Source: Acetobacter sp. UBA5411 (GTDB lineage: Bacteria > Pseudomonadota > Alphaproteobacteria > Acetobacterales > Acetobacteraceae). From it: a stretch of DNA of 39,958 bases. The notes beneath the pieces are model-generated. The model had not been told where the DNA came from. It was given only the letters and a program-made list of their open reading frames with translations, and made no database searches. The stretch lies in the NCBI RefSeq assembly GCF_002409645.1, contig NZ_DHNR01000022.1, positions 1 to 39,958 on the forward strand, written 5' to 3'. A program made the translations under genes and the position numbers. This document shows, piece after piece, positions 39,318 to 39,958 of this stretch; position 1 is the stretch's first letter; the number at the start of each line of letters is the position of its first letter.

Positions 39318-39958
39318 ATGGCCCGCGTAACAACCGAACAGAAAATGCTCCAGATGGCGACGCACAATATCCGCCTGCGCGCGCTGGGCCATGCCGCCAT
39401 CGGGATCTGGGTGCAGCTCATTTCCTACATCATCGAATATGGAACCGACGGCGTGCTGGTGCCCGGCAACGGCGGCGCGCCCACGCTGGAGGAAATCGCC
39501 ACCGTCGGGTTGCGTATGGATGTAACCGAACTGGTAACCCATCTGGAAACCTACGCGGAAACCCAACTGATAACCCACGACCACACGGTCGGCACCATCG
39601 GGCTGCCGGGAGCTCTCATGCCGTCACGCAAGGCGCTGGCCGCGCGGGAGAATGGGAAAAAGGGCGGAAGGCCGCCAAAACATCACAATCCGAAGCCGCA
39701 GGACGATCCGCGCCAGCGCACCGCCATCATGGGCATTGCAGGAGGAAAAGACATGGCCACCGAAACCCAACGCGAAACCCACGACCCTAAGCTTAGCTTA
39801 GAGGTTAATAATAACCTTAAAGCTAAGCCTGCGGCACAGGACGTGGATGCGGTGTTCAGGGTTTTGGGGCGCAAGGCATGGGAACGCGCCGGTTTCGATC
39901 CGGCCCGTGACCGCGGCAACTGGGGACAGGTCCGCCAGTGGGTGGCCGATGCGCTGGC
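39318..39958 (+). CDS. phage replication-protein-like gene, partial at the window end
   Basis: Open from ATG 39318 through at least 213 codons to the window edge without a stop. An N-terminal helical region (about 1-60) is followed by TLEEIATVGLRMDVTELVTH, a winged-helix-like part, and a basic linker (ARENGKKGGRPPKHH). Beyond it lies a low-complexity, AT-rich insert and then VFRVLGRKAWERAGFDPARD. This modular plan and the position next to dnaB suggest a replication initiator or replisome organiser. The AT-rich insert carries a long palindrome. The true C-terminus is not visible. Confidence 0.6.
   Translation, partial: MARVTTEQKMLQMATHNIRLRALGHAAIGIWVQLISYIIEYGTDGVLVPGNGGAPTLEEIATVGLRMDVTELVTHLETYAETQLITHDHTVGTIGLPGALMPSRKALAARENGKKGGRPPKHHNPKPQDDPRQRTAIMGIAGGKDMATETQRETHDPKLSLEVNNNLKAKPAAQDVDAVFRVLGRKAWERAGFDPARDRGNWGQVRQWVADAL
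39791..39828. repeat. AT-rich imperfect palindrome inside the replication-like gene
   Basis: Arms 39791-39807 and 39812-39828 (17 nt each, 15 of 17 pairing; GCTTAGCTT...GGTTA) flank the loop ATAA. The stretch is far more AT-rich than the surrounding gene. An AT-rich palindrome inside an initiator gene recalls lambda-type origins within O. Confidence 0.6.

Larger units (their letters stand above)
29526..39958. mobile_element. prophage-like integrative element, left part, open at the window end
   Basis: The element starts at the 3' end of tRNA-Ser(GCT), with a tyrosine integrase pointing at the tRNA. It continues through an excisionase-type gene, an early leftward operon, a repressor/Cro switch, and a replication module with a DnaB-type helicase. 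The boundary at 29526 is inferred: the attachment core would be the tRNA 3' end, and the matching right site is not in the window. No structural phage gene is seen, so it could be a phage or a phage-like island. Confidence 0.85.

Overview
The window looks like chromosome from an acetic acid bacterium (Alphaproteobacteria, Acetobacteraceae) with the left part of a prophage-like element inserted at a tRNA gene. The family-level call rests on several gene types: a cytosolic gluconate 5-dehydrogenase very like Gluconobacter Gno beside a GntP gluconate permease, a three-subunit transhydrogenase (pntAA/pntAB/pntB) followed by a zinc alcohol dehydrogenase and an aldehyde dehydrogenase, and standard alphaproteobacterial housekeeping genes. 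The genus cannot be fixed by eye.

Host part, about 1-29525. 347-2565 is a gluconate/5-ketogluconate pair. 2902-8368 is one redox operon (proton-translocating transhydrogenase, alcohol dehydrogenase, semialdehyde dehydrogenase). It has an FNR/FixK-type palindrome ahead of it and a clean intrinsic terminator behind it. 8732-11396 (minus) is an iron-chelate/cobalamin-type ABC importer with ATGA-coupled genes; two unrecognised genes lie directly upstream of it. 13971-16012 is rsmB plus an unknown gene. 16436-20283 is rpe, a heparinase-II/III-like protein with an acidic tail, and a GT4 glycosyltransferase. 20225-22866 (minus) is dapD-dapE-membrane protein. 23003-25479 is a PAS/degenerate-GGDEF protein coupled to a DUF2336-like protein. 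25530-29333 is ruvX, divergent from gatCAB. tRNA-Ser(GCT) follows at 29433-29525.

Element part, about 29526 to the window end. A tyrosine integrase next to the tRNA is broken by one in-frame TGA. Leftward early genes lie upstream of it, mostly tiny and joined by 4-nt overlaps. At 33.0-34.1 kb there is a lambda-like switch: an XRE repressor and a secreted-protein moron sit between two pairs of identical-type palindromes (GTCTC-N5-GAGAC). One pair lies before the leftward genes and the other between the repressor and a Cro/YdaS-like gene that starts the rightward operon. The rightward operon runs through small DNA-binding proteins to a DnaB-type helicase and a replication-protein-like gene cut by the window edge. 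Within it are two minus-strand genes with good ribosome binding sites, a 31-bp direct repeat pair, a run of three hairpins, a 3 x 30-bp tandem repeat and an AT-rich palindrome inside the last gene.

Together the right third is a regulatory-plus-replication module of a temperate phage or phage-like island. Its structural genes and right attachment site, if present, lie outside the window. Functional statements rest on motif recognition by eye; no database search was run.
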